Assembly (NCBI GenBank): GCA_025057645.1
Contig: JANXBJ010000003.1
Coordinates: 124,001-188,000 of the forward strand
Length of the DNA stretch: 64,000 bases
Reading direction: 5' to 3'
Origin: Anaerolineales bacterium
GTDB taxonomy: Bacteria; Chloroflexota; Anaerolineae; Anaerolineales; UBA4823
The translations under genes and the position numbers were made by a program. Below, in pieces: positions 35,638-44,265 of the stretch (positions are counted from its first letter, which is position 1; each line of letters opens with the position of its first letter). The notes beneath the pieces are model-generated. The model did not search any database, was not told the DNA's origin, and was given only the letters and a program-made list of their open reading frames with translations.

Positions 35638-36606
35638 CTATTCGAGGCTTGGGCGTGATGCGGCCCGCATTTCAGAGAGCCTTAGAATGACCACGCTGCT
35701 CAAGATCATTGCTCCGCCGATAAGCTGGGGTGAGCTCAACCGCTCACCGAGCACTAGATAGGCTAGGAGAGCAGTAATCAGAGGTTCCATCATGGCGATC
35801 AGGTTCGCACTGCTGGCTTGCAAGTAATTTAGGCTTAGGGTATAGAAGCCAAAGCCACCGATTGTCGGTCCGATCCCTAGCACAAAAAGGGCTAGCCAAC
35901 CCAACCAGCGCTCCCCAAGCCAAAAGAGTGTCTGGGATGGGGTGTACCCGTTCATCCAGCCATCCAGGAGGCTGAGGGGCAAGAAATAGAGAGCAGCAAA
36001 GCCAAACGAGTAGAGCAAGGCAGTCCATGAGTTGATGCCAAGTTGAGCCGTATATTTCCCCGCCAAACTGTAAACTGCGAAAATCAAGCCGGAGCACAAT
36101 CCTGTTACGATCCCAAAGGGATTCAGTGCCCAAGCTGTAACGGCATAGGCTCCAGAGACCAACACACAGCCGGCCAAGCCTAAACCGACAGCGAGCATTT
36201 TGATCGGTGTTAGCGGCTCTCGAAACAATCGCCAAGCAAGCAACACCGTAAAGGCGGCGGAGCTATAGGCCAAAACCGTAGCGACAGCCGCGCCATTCAA
36301 GGCCACCGAGAAGGACCAAAATCCATTGAAGAGAGCTACCACCAACCCGTATAAGGCAAAATAGCGCAGCCCGGCTCCGCCGGGCCGGAGCAAAGCGCGA
36401 TTGCCAATAGAAAACAGCACCACTAGCCCAAAAACCACAAATACATCACGCCAGAAAGAGAGCGTAAGAGGGGAAAGTTGGTAGTTGAGGGTCAAGTATC
36501 GGATGAAGATGCCCGTGAATGCCCAGGAGAACGTAGCAGCGATGCAAATTAAATACCCCTTTGCAAGGCGAGCAGGGTCAGAGGGGAAGACAAGTGGCTT
36601 TTCCAT
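35638..36606 (-). CDS. EamA/DMT-family transporter
   Basis: A 322-residue membrane protein with ten hydrophobic helices in two EamA repeats (about 15-150 and 165-305). The second ends in the typical LIAMMEPLITALLAYLVLGERLS segment, followed by LIGGAMILSSVVIL. Members export amino acids or metabolites; substrate not predictable. TATAAT on the minus strand at 36615-36620 lies 8 nt before the ATG and no RBS is present, so transcription may start at the start codon. The gene faces away from the kinase-like gene, whose start must lie downstream of 36606. Confidence 0.88.
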   Translation of the reverse strand: MEKPLVFPSDPARLAKGYLICIAATFSWAFTGIFIRYLTLNYQLSPLTLSFWRDVFVVFGLVVLFSIGNRALLRPGGAGLRYFALYGLVVALFNGFWSFSVALNGAAVATVLAYSSAAFTVLLAWRLFREPLTPIKMLAVGLGLAGCVLVSGAYAVTAWALNPFGIVTGLCSGLIFAVYSLAGKYTAQLGINSWTALLYSFGFAALYFLPLSLLDGWMNGYTPSQTLFWLGERWLGWLALFVLGIGPTIGGFGFYTLSLNYLQASSANLIAMMEPLITALLAYLVLGERLSSPQLIGGAMILSSVVILRLSEMRAASRPSLE

Positions 36607-36614
36607 ATCGAACG

Positions 36615-36620
36615 ATTATA
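36615..36620 (-). promoter_or_regulatory. -10 box (TATAAT) 8 nt before the DMT transporter start
   Basis: On the minus strand TATAAT is followed by 8 nt and the ATG at 36606, with no Shine-Dalgarno sequence between. This suggests a leaderless transcript. Confidence 0.5.
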
Positions 36621-36658
36621 CCCCTGTAGGAGCTTTCGCCGTCCTTCAGGCGAAGGTT

Positions 36659-37561
36659 GTGTGGTATAAAGAAGGGGTGCTTAATGGCATCGATATCCCA
36701 CCATTTTGGAAGGTCTTGCGGCCAGACCATTTACGTGGCTTGGTCATGGTAATCGGTGCGCCTGATTCAGGGAAGAGCACCTTTTGTCGTTATCTCTACT
36801 CGCAGCTTCTTGTTCATCAGCGTCCCTGCGCCTACCTAGACGGGGACCCTGGGCAATCGTTTTTGGGTCCACCGACCACACTCAGCCTCGCCATAGGAGA
36901 CCTGAAACAACCTACGCAAGTCTGGCGGCGTTTCGTTGCCTCCATTTCCCCGCGCGGTAACATGCTTTCCATGCTCACTGCGGTCTCCCGCCTGATGCGC
37001 AAGGGCTTCCGTCAGAACGCTGAAGTGATCGTCTATGACACCGATGGGTTGGTCGATCCCCTGCAGGGCGGCATTTATTACAAGTTTGCCTTGATCGAAT
37101 TGCTGGCGCCTCAGGCGATTTGTTTTCTCTCGCTTGAAAACGAGCTTCAGCCGTTGCTAAACTATTTCCAACGGCAGAATCGCCATACGGTCTATCATTT
37201 TTATGCTTCCTCCGCCGTTCAACCCCGCTCCCCCGATGTGCGCCGCCAATACCGCACTGCACAATTCGCCGCCTATTTCTCGTCTGCCCGTCAAATCGAG
37301 ATCGATTGGCGCGAGATGCCCATCTGGCCCGCTCCGCGCTTCTTCCCCAACCAACTGCTTGCTCTAACCGACCGGGAGGGCTATTGCTTGAGCCTAGCCA
37401 TCCTGCTCGACCATCACGTAGAGGCTAAACGGTTACAGTTGTTGACTCCTCTCTCCGGAATCGAGTCTATCGCCGGTATCCACCTGAGCCGTCTGGCCCT
37501 TGACCCCCAAACCTTTCAGACTCACCTGTTCGCCGCAGACACGGTTAGCAAAGAAGACTAA
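36659..37561 (+). CDS. Clp1/Grc3-like P-loop protein, putative polynucleotide 5'-kinase
   Basis: About 300 residues with a P-loop GAPDSGKST near residue 38 and the Clp1/Grc3-specific segment YLDGDPGQSFLGPPTTLSLA about 25 residues later (Grc3 proteins have D-x-GQ followed by PP). A Walker B-like VIVYDTDGLV follows near residue 125. In archaea, eukaryotes and a few bacteria such proteins phosphorylate 5'-OH ends of RNA or DNA. The frame is open upstream, but that part runs into the divergent transporter gene. GTG 36659 after AGGCGAAGG is my choice and is uncertain. The next gene begins 1 nt after the stop. Confidence 0.65.
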   Translation: MWYKEGVLNGIDIPPFWKVLRPDHLRGLVMVIGAPDSGKSTFCRYLYSQLLVHQRPCAYLDGDPGQSFLGPPTTLSLAIGDLKQPTQVWRRFVASISPRGNMLSMLTAVSRLMRKGFRQNAEVIVYDTDGLVDPLQGGIYYKFALIELLAPQAICFLSLENELQPLLNYFQRQNRHTVYHFYASSAVQPRSPDVRRQYRTAQFAAYFSSARQIEIDWREMPIWPAPRFFPNQLLALTDREGYCLSLAILLDHHVEAKRLQLLTPLSGIESIAGIHLSRLALDPQTFQTHLFAADTVSKED

Positions 37562-37562
37562 A

Positions 37563-38684
37563 ATGCCGCTTCCTTCTCGTTTTCTTTCCCTGCTTCTTGC
37601 TTTCGTTCTCCTTCAGATCCTGTGTAGGCCTTCTCCGGGCGCTTCGCCAGAACAAGTCACAAAGGCTTCTCAGTCTTCTTCTCCCGCAACTCCCGAAAGC
37701 ACCGCTTATTTGCCTCTCGTTCAGAGAGGTGATTTGCCCACTGCGCCGATCTATATGGCGAATTACGCTTATCCGCAAGACTTCGCTGAGTTAGCCAAAC
37801 GCGGGATTAATACGATCTTGACCGACTTGTCTTCTGACGGTTCGGATTGGAGTGCCACCTACCAAGCAGCAATCGCTCACAAACTGAAGCTGATCCCGCT
37901 GATCTGGGGGGATAATCAGACCATTTGGGCTTGGAATGATCGGGCAAAAGAATGGGAGTTGAACGCGAAAAAATATCCTTCCTCCGTTGGTGCTCAGTTC
38001 CTCAAATTTCTCAAAGAAAACCCCAAATTTCTCGCCCAAACTTTTGCGATTTATTCTTTTCATGAGCCTCTCTGGGAACCAGACAAAACCGGCTGCGACC
38101 GTCTCAAAAAATTCTACCAACAAATTACCGAGCAGGAATTTCCAGATGGAAGCCTTTTGGTCTATGGGGAAGATATTACGATGGGGTGGCCCGACTCAGG
38201 CGCATGTTTGAGCGGTGTGGTAGATTACGAATCCCACCACATTTACCCCTTTGCCCAGATCGGTGATTTTCGCTATCGCGCCTTTAACCATCAGAACAAC
38301 TATTATGACCCTCCAACGAACGATCTAGAGTCTGTAATTCAAGCCGAACTAGCCTACATCGATGCTCGTCTTGCCCGTTATGCAGCTTCTCCTCCCGCTG
38401 CGACCGGCAGGCGGCCAAAACCGATCCTCTTGATCCAAACCTTTGCTGCCATCGTAGAGGAACCGGGCCTTTGGAACCGCATGCCCGAGGCTTGGGAAAT
38501 GGAAACTCTGGCATCCAGAATTGTGCTTGAGCGTAAAGATAAGATTGTCGGTTTGGCGTGGTATCCATTCCAGAACCCCTCTTCCAACTATACCCATTGG
38601 CTGGCGAGAGACCGTTACGACACTACGGGTGCAGATCGCTGGGAGGTTATTACAAAGGTCGGCGGTCTCTTGCTCGGGAAATAG
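37563..38684 (+). CDS. Secreted protein of unknown function, glycoside-hydrolase-like fold
   Basis: A 373-residue exported protein. ATG 37563 gives a clean signal peptide (SRFLSLLLAFVLLQILC, cleavage or lipid attachment near Cys20), then a short Ser/Pro linker. The following 300 residues alternate strands and helices like a TIM barrel: YMANYAYPQDFAELAKRGINTILTD, LKLIPLIWGDN, TFAIYSFHEP (a His-Glu at a strand end), LLVYGEDITMGWPD, GVVDYESHHIYPF (Glu-His-His), PILLIQTFAAIVEE and KIVGLAWYPFQNP. This is the pattern of retaining glycosidases, with possible acidic residues at strand ends. It starts 1 nt after the kinase-like gene. I do not recognise a specific family. Confidence 0.6.
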   Translation: MPLPSRFLSLLLAFVLLQILCRPSPGASPEQVTKASQSSSPATPESTAYLPLVQRGDLPTAPIYMANYAYPQDFAELAKRGINTILTDLSSDGSDWSATYQAAIAHKLKLIPLIWGDNQTIWAWNDRAKEWELNAKKYPSSVGAQFLKFLKENPKFLAQTFAIYSFHEPLWEPDKTGCDRLKKFYQQITEQEFPDGSLLVYGEDITMGWPDSGACLSGVVDYESHHIYPFAQIGDFRYRAFNHQNNYYDPPTNDLESVIQAELAYIDARLARYAASPPAATGRRPKPILLIQTFAAIVEEPGLWNRMPEAWEMETLASRIVLERKDKIVGLAWYPFQNPSSNYTHWLARDRYDTTGADRWEVITKVGGLLLGK

Positions 38685-38689
38685 AGTTT

Positions 38690-39442
38690 TTAGTTCCTTG
38701 CGACCGGCTTCTCTAGCGTCACCAGCTCCACGCCGCAGCGTCTGATCTGGCGGAAATTGCCCCCTTGGCAAACACAGCGCCGCACGGCTTCAATGTTTCG
38801 CACCAATGAGCCGGATAAAACGTGAATGCCCAATTCGAATAAGCGTGGCGAGAGCGGTGTGCTAGGCCCCAACAGCATCACTTTAGCATCCGAGCGGCGC
38901 AAGCTAAAAACGCGCTCGAAGGTGCCGTTGATCAGGGTCGAGGAAGTGATCGCCAAAACATCTGCCTGGGGGATGATTTCCTCTGCCCGATCGGCGGGAT
39001 AATCGCCGGGGCGTGGTATTAACTCTAAAACCCATAACTGGGCAACGCGGTCACGCAGCCAATCCACAAAAGGGAAATGCCCAATCAAAGCCACTTTCGT
39101 TTGCTCCCCCTGGCAGGCGATATACTCTTCGGCGGCTAAAGTGACCTTTTGTAAAGGTTCAGGGAGCAGGGCGTTGATGGTCGCCAAACCGATCGCCACT
39201 TCGGTGGGGCTTTGCGAGCGAACCAGTTGGGCTAAATCTTCCGCCTTCCACCGCTGAAGCTCTCCAGCGTGGTTTACCGCAGGTTGCCCGTGCTCATAAT
39301 CGGAAGGGTGGTGGGTTGCGGCTAGGCCGCAACGCACTCCTTCTTCACTCTCAACCACTACTGCAGTCCAAAATAACCCAACGTCTACCGAATGCACGAC
39401 TCCCGAATGTAAATTCTCAAGAAGCAGCTCGAGGAGTTTCAT
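38690..39442 (-). CDS. DUF364/DUF4213 Rossmann-like protein
   Basis: A 250-residue cytoplasmic protein. The N-terminal third (DUF4213-like, enolase-N-type fold) ends near residue 105 (TEVAIGLATINALL). The rest is the DUF364 Rossmann-like domain with KVALIGHFPFVDWLRDR, LELIPRPGDYPADRAEEIIPQADVLAITSSTLINGT and KVMLLGPSTPLSP. Members are linked in other genomes to metal or cofactor handling, but no reaction is proven. ATG 39442 with AAGGG upstream is preferred over TTG 39460. A 14-bp palindrome lies 34 bp upstream. Confidence 0.85.
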   Translation of the reverse strand: MKLLELLLENLHSGVVHSVDVGLFWTAVVVESEEGVRCGLAATHHPSDYEHGQPAVNHAGELQRWKAEDLAQLVRSQSPTEVAIGLATINALLPEPLQKVTLAAEEYIACQGEQTKVALIGHFPFVDWLRDRVAQLWVLELIPRPGDYPADRAEEIIPQADVLAITSSTLINGTFERVFSLRRSDAKVMLLGPSTPLSPRLFELGIHVLSGSLVRNIEAVRRCVCQGGNFRQIRRCGVELVTLEKPVARN

Positions 39443-39475
39443 CTTTTTTCCCTTATGCAAGGAGAAGCTTTACAG

Positions 39476-39489
39476 GGCGATTAATCGCC
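39476..39489. promoter_or_regulatory. 14-bp perfect palindrome upstream of the DUF364 gene
   Basis: GGCGATTAATCGCC, a perfect palindrome about 34 bp ahead of the DUF364 start, is a candidate operator. The surrounding 210-bp gap up to the diguanylate cyclase gene shows no other feature. Confidence 0.4.
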
Positions 39490-39652
39490 GGAAGAATTCT
39501 ACCTCATACTATGGGTATATTATGGAGAACGAAAAGCGTCCTCAAAAGAGACTAAGGGGCCTTCTGCGATTATACAGTCCAAAAAATAGGTCGCAGCGAT
39601 GAAACGCAGGGAGTTTTCCGGGCGACATTTGTGTAGGGTAAACCGTATAAGG

Positions 39653-40729
39653 CTAGGCCCAGCAGACGCAATTTCGCCCTTGTGCTTTGGCGGCATAAAG
39701 CGCTGCATCGGCCCGCTTAAGCACGGTGGTCAGAGAGTCGCCGGGGTGAGAGAGTGTGCCGCCGATTGAGATCGAAAGGTGGTCTTCCTCAAACTCAATT
39801 TTTTCCACTTCGTTGCGCAAACGCTCGGCAAGTTGGAGAGCTTGCTCGGCGGTTGTCTCGGTCAATAGCACCAGAAATTCCTCCCCACCCCATCGAGCCA
39901 CAAAGTCATTAGCGCGCAGGTTAGTCCTCAGGATAGACCCTACACGAGCGATCAAAATATCGCCAACGTCGTGCCCATATGTATCGTTGAAGCACTTAAA
40001 ATCGTCGAGGTCTATCAACAAAATCACCAAGGGGAGGCGGTTTAGAAGAGCCTGCTCGATCAAAGCGGAGATCATGCGTCGGTTAGGCAGTTGAGTGAGA
40101 TGATCGATATTGGCTTGTCGTTCCCAATAGTCCGCTTGTTTTTGGGCAATGAGCAAGTCGTCCTTAACCTTGGCAAGCGTAAACAACAAGATGGCGATGA
40201 CGATTAAGCGCGTCTCCCAGCGGATCAAGTCGGGGAGGAAACCATGTTCATCGGGGATGAAACGCCAAAGCCCGAGCACCAGAGTCACACCTGTATAGAT
40301 GAGAGAGAGACGAAAGGCCAGTTGACTGGGCAAAATCATGTAGGCGATGATAAACAGAATGATGGTTCCACTAGAGATGATTTCAATCTCTCTCCAAACA
40401 ATGTTGGGGTTATCGTAGAAGAGATGGTGAACATATTTGACTAGAAAGAAAAGTGAGATGGTCAGCAACACCCAGCACTCGAGCCAGCGCAGCGGGACCC
40501 GACGCCAAAGCAAGGCAAGGGTCCACAACACTATATCGATCAAGAGGAGGAGGTAAAGACGACTGCTAAAGGGATTCGTTGCTCCGTAGAAATACCAGGC
40601 AAGAAGGACTGAAGGCAGGGAGATCAGAGAAGCGATCAGGTATAAGAGTCGCTTACGCTCTTCAATCTTTCTTTTCAGCTCCTCCTGAGGGGTAGCTATG
40701 AAATTAAAGGGAGGATTGTGGCTCTTCAT
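39653..40729 (-). CDS. Membrane-bound diguanylate cyclase (GGDEF)
   Basis: A 358-residue protein with about six hydrophobic helices (residues 28-180) forming an N-terminal membrane sensor, a short coiled connector and a GGDEF domain (about 195-355). The active-site loop reads RWGGEEFLVLL, an accepted active variant, and RAND five residues before it is the RxxD product-inhibition site. The LIDLDDFKCFNDTYGHDVGD segment is intact. It should make c-di-GMP from two GTP and be feedback-inhibited. The signal sensed is unknown. No EAL domain or PilZ gene is nearby. Confidence 0.93.
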   Translation of the reverse strand: MKSHNPPFNFIATPQEELKRKIEERKRLLYLIASLISLPSVLLAWYFYGATNPFSSRLYLLLLIDIVLWTLALLWRRVPLRWLECWVLLTISLFFLVKYVHHLFYDNPNIVWREIEIISSGTIILFIIAYMILPSQLAFRLSLIYTGVTLVLGLWRFIPDEHGFLPDLIRWETRLIVIAILLFTLAKVKDDLLIAQKQADYWERQANIDHLTQLPNRRMISALIEQALLNRLPLVILLIDLDDFKCFNDTYGHDVGDILIARVGSILRTNLRANDFVARWGGEEFLVLLTETTAEQALQLAERLRNEVEKIEFEEDHLSISIGGTLSHPGDSLTTVLKRADAALYAAKAQGRNCVCWA

Positions 40730-40838
40730 CTCACGTTTCTGGGTATTTGGATTTTATATGAGAACGTATCTGTTTTCAAGCACCAAAAAATTGCGTTCGG
40801 CGTTAAAATTTGGCGAGATCTCTCTAAGGAGGGGTTCA

Positions 40839-42278
40839 ATGCGCCTTCGGGCTTCGGTATTGAGCGAAGAGGAACAGGCTCTGGTTCACCGACAGAGCTT
40901 ACGCATTTTGGCCGAGGTTGGCGTGCGCTTTCACGGCAAGAAAGCCTTGCCGATCTTGAAAGCTAACGGCGCTAAAGTCGATGAGGAACGCAGCATAGCT
41001 TATCTGCCGGCGGAGATGGTTGAGCAGGCCTTGCGAACGGCGCCAAAGTCATTTGTATTAGGCGCGCGCAACCCGGCCTATAACTTTCCCCTGCCCTCTC
41101 CGCACTCCCGCTATGCTATGGACGGCACCGGCTCGTTTATGATCGACTTCCATACAGGCGAGCGACGCTACGGCGTGACCAAAGATATTGCCGATGCGAT
41201 GCGCGTTTTTCAGATCGCCGATTTGGGTGTGCTGGCTTGGCCGCCGGTTTGTGCTTCCGATGCCCCTGCCCACTCGCGCCCGTTACATGAGTTCTTTACC
41301 ATGATCCAACACACCTCGAAACATGCCCAACACGAAGTGCACACGGTCAGGCAGGTGCCGTATTTGGTCGAAGGATTAGAAGCCGTGGCTGGCTCAGCGC
41401 AGGCTCTACGGGAGCACAATTGGTTTTCGCTGATCTATTGCCCTGTGGCCCCGCTCACTCACGATGGTGAAATGCTGGATGCCTATTTGGAATTGGGCGA
41501 GGTCGGCTTGCCGGTGATGATTATGCCCATGCCGGTCAACGGTACGACCGGGCCTGCCAGTTTGTTTTCTAACATTGCCCTAGCCAACGCCGAAACCCTC
41601 TCGGCAATTGTTGTCTTTCAGCTTGCCCACCCCGGGCGGCCGCTAATCTATAGCAGCGCCACTGGCGCAATCGACTTTCGCAGCGGTGCCTACCTCGCTG
41701 GAACAGCGGAGGTGGGCTTGCAATCGGCAGCTCTAGTGCAAATGGGGCGTTTCTACGGCTTGCCCGCTACTTCGGCGGGGATGGTCTCGGATGCCAAGGA
41801 GATCGGCGCCGAAGCGGTAATTGAAAAGCTCCTCACCACCCTGCCAAGTATACTGGTCGGCGCTGACATCATTGTCGGCTATGGCGAAGTGGAGAGCGAT
41901 CAGACCCTCTATCTGGAGCAGATTTTGCTCGACAATGAGATCGCCCATCTGTGCGAACGCTTGGTGCAGGGAGTAGAAGTCTCTGCAGACCGCGATTTGT
42001 TCGCCGAAATCGCCAAAGTCGGTCCTGGCGGTCACTTTCTCAAGAGCAAAAGCACGCACGCCGCTGCTCGCAGCGGAGAGTTCCACAAACCGAAGTATAC
42101 TTACCGCTTGTCTTACGAAAGCTGGTTGGAACTGGGTAAACCCAACTTATACAGCGAAGCGCGCAAGCACGTAGAAGAAATTTTGGCTATGCCACCGGCT
42201 GATCCCCTGTCCGATGAGCTCCTGGGAAAATTGCAAGAAATTCTACGTCGTGCGGATCGAGAGTTACAATCAGCATGA
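40839..42278 (+). CDS. MttB-family (trimethylamine/betaine) methyltransferase, no pyrrolysine
   Basis: A 479-residue TIM-barrel methyltransferase of the MttB superfamily, with segments such as YAMDGTGSFMIDFHTGERRYG, NWFSLIYCPVAPLTHDGEMLDAY, PVNGTTGPASLFSNIALANAETLS and GADIIVGYGEVES. No in-frame TAG interrupts the gene, so it is a non-pyrrolysine member. Those characterised demethylate quaternary amines (glycine betaine, proline betaine, carnitine) to a corrinoid protein. ATG 40839 after AAGGAGGGG is clearly the start; the frame upstream overlaps the diguanylate cyclase promoter. No corrinoid protein gene is adjacent, so its partner must be elsewhere. Confidence 0.9.
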   Translation: MRLRASVLSEEEQALVHRQSLRILAEVGVRFHGKKALPILKANGAKVDEERSIAYLPAEMVEQALRTAPKSFVLGARNPAYNFPLPSPHSRYAMDGTGSFMIDFHTGERRYGVTKDIADAMRVFQIADLGVLAWPPVCASDAPAHSRPLHEFFTMIQHTSKHAQHEVHTVRQVPYLVEGLEAVAGSAQALREHNWFSLIYCPVAPLTHDGEMLDAYLELGEVGLPVMIMPMPVNGTTGPASLFSNIALANAETLSAIVVFQLAHPGRPLIYSSATGAIDFRSGAYLAGTAEVGLQSAALVQMGRFYGLPATSAGMVSDAKEIGAEAVIEKLLTTLPSILVGADIIVGYGEVESDQTLYLEQILLDNEIAHLCERLVQGVEVSADRDLFAEIAKVGPGGHFLKSKSTHAAARSGEFHKPKYTYRLSYESWLELGKPNLYSEARKHVEEILAMPPADPLSDELLGKLQEILRRADRELQSA

Positions 42279-42677
42279 GACCTTCTACGACAATCACTCA
42301 AGAACCGTCATATGTCAAGGGACACATTTTAGGCACGAACAGCCTGCCCTCGGATTGGCAGGAGATCGGGGCGTTGAGCCACGGATGCTGCTTTAGAGCC
42401 ATGAGGCGACATCGACTGAGGATCAGTTCCTAGTCCTTGGATAGGGCATATTCATGGCTAGGGATGCAGGTTTGCGTTGGCAAGGCCGAGGAGAGCTCTG
42501 CGTTTAATGCGATCATGCCGAAGGTGGCGTGCCGGTTTTCGTAAAGAGGCCCGCATCGCAGGCTTTCGCCTTAAAATCCAAATGACTTTCCTGCGTTGCT
42601 CTGGTTCTCACCTGCTAGCTGTGATCGGTTAGGATAAGCTGTTCCCTTCATCTCTTCCTTACGTCAAAGGAGGAAAG
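42279..42677 (+). other. 399-bp intergenic region, no convincing gene
   Basis: A short frame starts in the mttB-like stop (ATGA at 42275) and runs about 52 codons to TAG near 42433. It has no recognisable motif and its codon use looks poor. The rest has no ORF, no clear hairpin and no promoter of note, except the AGGAGG RBS of the next gene. A decayed gene is possible. Confidence 0.4.
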
Positions 42678-44051
42678 ATGCAATCTCTGCCCGACTCTCC
42701 GCTCTCTCTCTGGCTGGACACTTACGGGGAATACCATCCCCAACCGCCGCTTGAAGGGGAAATCGAGGCGGATATTGCGATTATCGGCGGTGGCTTTACC
42801 GGCCTGATGACTGCCTATGAACTCAAGCGCGTCGAACCTACCTTGCGCATTGTGGTGCTAGAGGCAAAAACGGTTGGATACGGTGCCAGCGGACGCAATG
42901 GCTCTTTTGCTATGACGGTGGTAGGCCTGGGTTTTGGTGTGATGCCGACCCTGATGGGTGTGGAGCGATTTAAGGCAGCTCACCGCTATATGATGCGCGC
43001 CGTGGAGGAACTGGATGCCTTAATCGAGCGGGAAAAGATCGAGTGCGAGCGCATTCGACCGGGCTTTTTGCGCGTCGCCACCACCAAGGCCTATGTCAGG
43101 CGCCTGCAAGAGGACGTGGAGCGGATGAACCGCTTCGGCTTTAGCGACATTTTCTGGCTCGACCAGGCGGAGGTGCGCCAGCGGGTTAACTCGCCGCGCT
43201 TTCTGGGGGCATTATGGGAACCGCGTTTGGTTTTGGTCAACCCGGCCAAGCTGGTGCGCGCTGAGCGGGACCTCGCTTTGCGCTACGGTGCGGAAATCTA
43301 CGAGAACACGCCGGCAGTGGAAATCCGTCGTGAACGCCGCTTTCGGATTTTGACGCCGCGCGGCAAAGTGTACAGCGAAAAGCTGGTTTTTGCCACCAAT
43401 GCCTACACTCACCTCTTCCCTTTATTGCGGCGCAAACAGATTCCCGCTTTTACCTACATGGTCGCCACCGAACCCTTAAGTGAGAGACACCTAGAATCCA
43501 TTGGCTGGCAAGGGAGAGAAGGAATCGAGGACGCCCGCAACCTGATCCACTATTACCGCCTCACCCCTGATCGCCGCCTGGTGATAGGCGGAGGCCCGGT
43601 CGGCATCACCTTTGCTGATGACCTGAATGCCGACCGGAATGAGAGCGCTTGGCGGCACCTGGAAGAGCATATCCGCTTTCTCTTCCCTAACCTAAGGGAC
43701 GTGCGCGTGACCCATCGCTGGGGTGGCCCGTTTTCAGTGACCATAGACTTGACGCCTGCTATGGGCTATCTCGGAGATCGGCGGGCGGTCTACAGTGTGG
43801 GTTGCATTGGACACGGTGTTTCTGCCAGCCATCTGAATGCTCAAACCTTGCGGGATTTACTCCTCGAACGCCGGAGCGAGTTGACCGAGTGCCCCTTCGT
43901 GCGTCGCCGGGTGATCCCTTGGCCGCCTGAACCGCTGCGCAGTTTGATCGCTTTTGCCCTGCGGGGTTATTTGCAGTTAGAGGATTGGTGGTACGAACGT
44001 GAACTGCGGGTCGCTCAACCCGAGCCAACGGGCGCTGCATCGAGATTTTGA
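42678..44051 (+). CDS. FAD-dependent oxidoreductase (DAO family)
   Basis: A 457-residue flavoprotein of the D-amino-acid oxidase/glycine oxidase superfamily: N-terminal dinucleotide site [18 protein letters not shown] near residue 32-49, second FAD segment [12 protein letters not shown], and a C-terminal FAD motif [20 protein letters not shown] near residue 370. The GRNGS sequence is typical of the PuuB/OrdL-like branch acting on secondary amines. Following an MttB-type gene it might act on N-methyl amines such as sarcosine or dimethylglycine; this is inference from context. Gene start has a strong RBS (AGGAGG). Confidence 0.85.
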   Translation: MQSLPDSPLSLWLDTYGEYHPQPPLEGEIEADIAIIGGGFTGLMTAYELKRVEPTLRIVVLEAKTVGYGASGRNGSFAMTVVGLGFGVMPTLMGVERFKAAHRYMMRAVEELDALIEREKIECERIRPGFLRVATTKAYVRRLQEDVERMNRFGFSDIFWLDQAEVRQRVNSPRFLGALWEPRLVLVNPAKLVRAERDLALRYGAEIYENTPAVEIRRERRFRILTPRGKVYSEKLVFATNAYTHLFPLLRRKQIPAFTYMVATEPLSERHLESIGWQGREGIEDARNLIHYYRLTPDRRLVIGGGPVGITFADDLNADRNESAWRHLEEHIRFLFPNLRDVRVTHRWGGPFSVTIDLTPAMGYLGDRRAVYSVGCIGHGVSASHLNAQTLRDLLLERRSELTECPFVRRRVIPWPPEPLRSLIAFALRGYLQLEDWWYERELRVAQPEPTGAASRF

Positions 44052-44181
44052 CAAAATGCCTTCATAATGTTAAAATTTAAGCACAGATGGCAAATTTTGC
44101 CGACTGAGGATTGAAACGAAGACGCTCGAGGAGAACGTATCTGAGTTGGTTCAAACGCTTTGGTGATTGTATCTCGATTTG

Positions 44182-44216
44182 CAGCAGCCCGGTCGGTTAT
44201 GCCGTTCGGGCTGCTG
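44182..44216 (+). promoter_or_regulatory. Strong hairpin in the 5' region of the RNase J gene
   Basis: CAGCAGCCCG (44182-44191) pairs perfectly with CGGGCTGCTG (44207-44216) around a 15-nt loop, 50 nt before the RNase J start. It could shape mRNA stability or autoregulation, or terminate incoming transcripts (tail TTGTGAT is weak). Confidence 0.45.
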
Positions 44217-44265
44217 TTGTGATCGGGAGCGACACTGCACACTTCAACGAGGAAAGCGCAGAAGT

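Noticed and set aside
44108..44120. ATTGAAAC string resembling the end of CRISPR repeats
   Set aside because: It occurs once, with no repeated unit or spacer spacing and no cas genes nearby.
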